A stretch of DNA of 64,000 nt from Diprion similis. Lineage: Eukaryota > Arthropoda > Insecta > Hymenoptera > Diprionidae. The position numbers and the translations under genes are program-made. How positions within the stretch are numbered: the stretch's first letter is position 1; each line of letters begins with the position of its first letter. Shown one piece after another: positions 62,133-64,000 of the stretch. The notes beneath the pieces are model-generated. The model saw only the letters and a list, made by a program, of their open reading frames with translations. It made no database searches and had not been told where the DNA came from. The stretch is from positions 1,594,501-1,658,500 of the forward strand of contig NC_060107.1 of assembly GCF_021155765.1 (NCBI RefSeq), written 5' to 3'.

Positions 62133-62674
62133 TAAGTTTTGGATACATTTTTAACCGATTAACTTAGTCACTGTCCTGGTGAAAATTTATATCTAGAAAT
62201 TTCTCTGGGAAAATGATGAGATCGCAGAGTATCGGAGAATTTTTCATAAGAAAATATCGGCTTCCCTCGAAACAGTCAGACTTCATCTGCGAACAACGTA
62301 ACTGCGTAATAAATCCCTTGCTTTTGTAACTGGTTATATTATAATTTGTTAGGTAATGTTTCCGTTATTATCGAATATTTATTCCTGAAAAACTGTTTCT
62401 ACTGAATGATGTTCCCACCAGGCTGACTTACTTATTGTCATATATAGGCTATAGGTATAATACGTCTCCATTATGTTTCATTGTATTGTATTTTTCCTGA
62501 CGTCGTTTACGATCATGTTTTTGTTTCATCAACACTGCGTTGTTTCCATTTCGAAGTTAGCTATCCTCCAAGGTCAAAATCTTTAATTTTTTTTTGTTCG
62601 ACAACTTATGGACTCTCTTCACTGTTCGTCTTCCTACGATTACGCATTTATCTTTCAAGCTATAGTTGAAGATT

Positions 62675-63783
62675 AATTCGACGCTTCTTACGAAAAGTAA
62701 CATGTTTTGTTACGAAAAGTGACAAAAAAACTAGCCATAAAGATTTTTCAAAATTCCTGCGGTGTGCGGTAGTCGAAATGAAAGTCAATTTGCATATGCA
62801 GAAGAGTCCGTCTTCCGCGTCAAAATAAACTTATAATCATCCTCGAAATTGTGTCGTCGGTGTAGATCTTGAATAAATGAATGCGGTTTTTTGCAGGTGC
62901 GTTACAGATAGTTTAAATTTGTTCAAGATTTTTTATGAATATTAATATCAATTAGTATTATGATATTTATGTCAAGCAGTCCTTACCAGAACTATATACA
63001 GTCGACTCTCGTTAATTCAAACCTGCGATAATTCGAACCTCTCTATAATTCAAAGTTATCACGAGTTCCCTAGAAAATCTCTTGATATTTCGAACCAAAT
63101 CAATACATTTTGATGCACTCGGTAATTCGATCGAAAAAATCATTGTTAGGTAACAAAACCACGCGTTAATTCGAACTCATCGGTGTCAAACACTTGATAA
63201 TTCGAAGTTGCAGAGAGAAAGAGACAGAAAGATTGTTTTTGTTATGATTAGTTCGACACACACTTCCGCACGAATTGGTTGTTCTTGAAAAAAGTTATTG
63301 AGCAGTCTGAGCAGCAGCAACATGCTTTGAAACAAACAAATATAATTAAGTTCTTTCCAAATATTAATTAATTCCCATTATGAATATGTACACGTATCCG
63401 CTAAACTTTTGTCATTGTTTAAGAATAGCAGTTAATAAATAATAATTGATCAACACTCAATAATTAGAAGTTTTATTTATTTTCTCTCAAAAATTTCGAA
63501 CCATTTGATATATCGAACACTCGGTAATTCGTAATATTTTAAGAGTCTCTCGAGTTTCGAATTAACGAAAGTCGACTGTATAATCTTTCGACAAGAGTGT
63601 AACAACTTTTGTATCTTATTGGTGCTGACTAAATCAGTCTTTTTAGATTTTTATACCCAACAATACTCTACACTCTAATTAATTTGTATTAAAACATTCG
63701 AGTTTTCCCGGTGAAATCCACAACGTGCTAGTTTTCGTAAGAAATCTGAAACGAGTTACTTTCCGTAATAAGCGTCGAATTGA
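62675..63783. mobile_element. Larger inverted-repeat element enclosing a pogo-like MITE
   Basis: Left arm starts AATTCGACGCTTCTTACG at about 62675. The right arm is its inverse, ending CGTAATAAGCGTCGAATT near 63781. Similarity runs about 60 bp into each arm (AAAGTAAC, TTACGAAAA, ACTAGC). A second, well-defined element (62999-63578) lies inside. This looks like a nested insertion. Confidence 0.6.
62999..63578. mobile_element. 580-bp Tc1/mariner pogo/Tigger-like MITE
   Basis: Flanked by TA on both sides. Ends are CAGTCGACTCTCGTTAATTC and its inverse GAATTAACGAAAGTCGACTG. Subterminal repeats of ATAATTCGAA and AATTCGAAC occur many times, typical of pogo/Tigger-type elements. There is no transposase frame, so it is non-autonomous. 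Confidence 0.8.
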
Positions 63784-64000
63784 GGTGCAATTATAGTTTC
63801 GATTTATATTGCATTCTAATTTAACGAATTGGTGAGTGCAGAAAACTGAAAAAATACCCGTTACGCATATTGTCTCGGGATTTACGAAGCCTATTCTCGT
63901 ATTTCGCGTCAAAGTTTTAAGGTTAAAAATATCTATCACGTCCTCCTTTTCAAGTTAGCCCGCGCTTTTTGCGCGTGGACTTACTACCCTGCGATTTTGA
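63784..64000. other. Window end, nothing supported
   Basis: AT-rich sequence. A minus-strand 86-codon frame covers 63679-63939 but overlaps the repeat arm and has no recognised similarity. Confidence 0.3.

Overview
This window is nuclear DNA of an animal, almost certainly an insect. It has intron-containing genes with GT/AG splice sites, AT-rich non-coding DNA that is not CpG-depleted, TTAGG-type short repeats, and several families of short inverted-repeat transposons. The gene set and compact introns fit a hymenopteran (a sawfly-like lineage is my guess), but the order is inference. No bacterial, viral or CRISPR-type system is visible.

Layout, left to right. (1) 0.5-4.4 kb, minus strand: a nuclear BED/C2H2-like zinc-finger gene followed directly by exons for 5-hydroxyisourate hydrolase. 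The splice phases allow the two to be one fused gene. (2) 6.8-8.6 kb, plus: a single-exon 600-residue coiled-coil protein of unknown function. (3) 9.1-9.5 kb, minus: two 57-codon reading frames 18 nt apart, an unknown membrane micropeptide and complex I subunit NDUFB1 (MNLL), apparently one dicistronic mRNA. (4) 10.8-13.5 kb, plus: the mitochondrial DNA helicase Twinkle, six exons. (5) 14.2-49.3 kb, plus: procollagen galactosyltransferase (GLT25/COLGALT), ten exons. Its fifth intron is about 28 kb and holds a six-exon orphan class A GPCR on the opposite strand (18.7-20.9 kb), microsatellites and transposon remnants. (6) 50.2-51.4 kb, plus: a small two-exon gene for an unrecognised 87-residue protein. 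(7) 51.6-53.9 kb, plus: actin-related protein 3 (Arp3), complete at 418 residues. (8) 55.5-58.1 kb, minus: TCF25/NULP1 (Rqc1 family), eight exons. (9) 59.7-61.0 kb, minus: an endosomal syntaxin (syntaxin-7 type). (10) 61.9-64 kb: a possible 5' exon of a rightward gene, then a nested pair of inverted-repeat elements.

The main genes are ordinary housekeeping genes with no shared pathway: urate breakdown, respiration, mtDNA replication, collagen glycosylation, actin nucleation, ribosome quality control and endosomal fusion. For most multi-exon models I translated across every junction, and the summed exon lengths are divisible by three. The items most worth a second look are the zinc-finger/hydrolase fusion, the dicistronic NDUFB1 locus, the 87-residue orphan gene, the antisense intronic GPCR with NHY in place of DRY, and a four-copy inverted-repeat element family.
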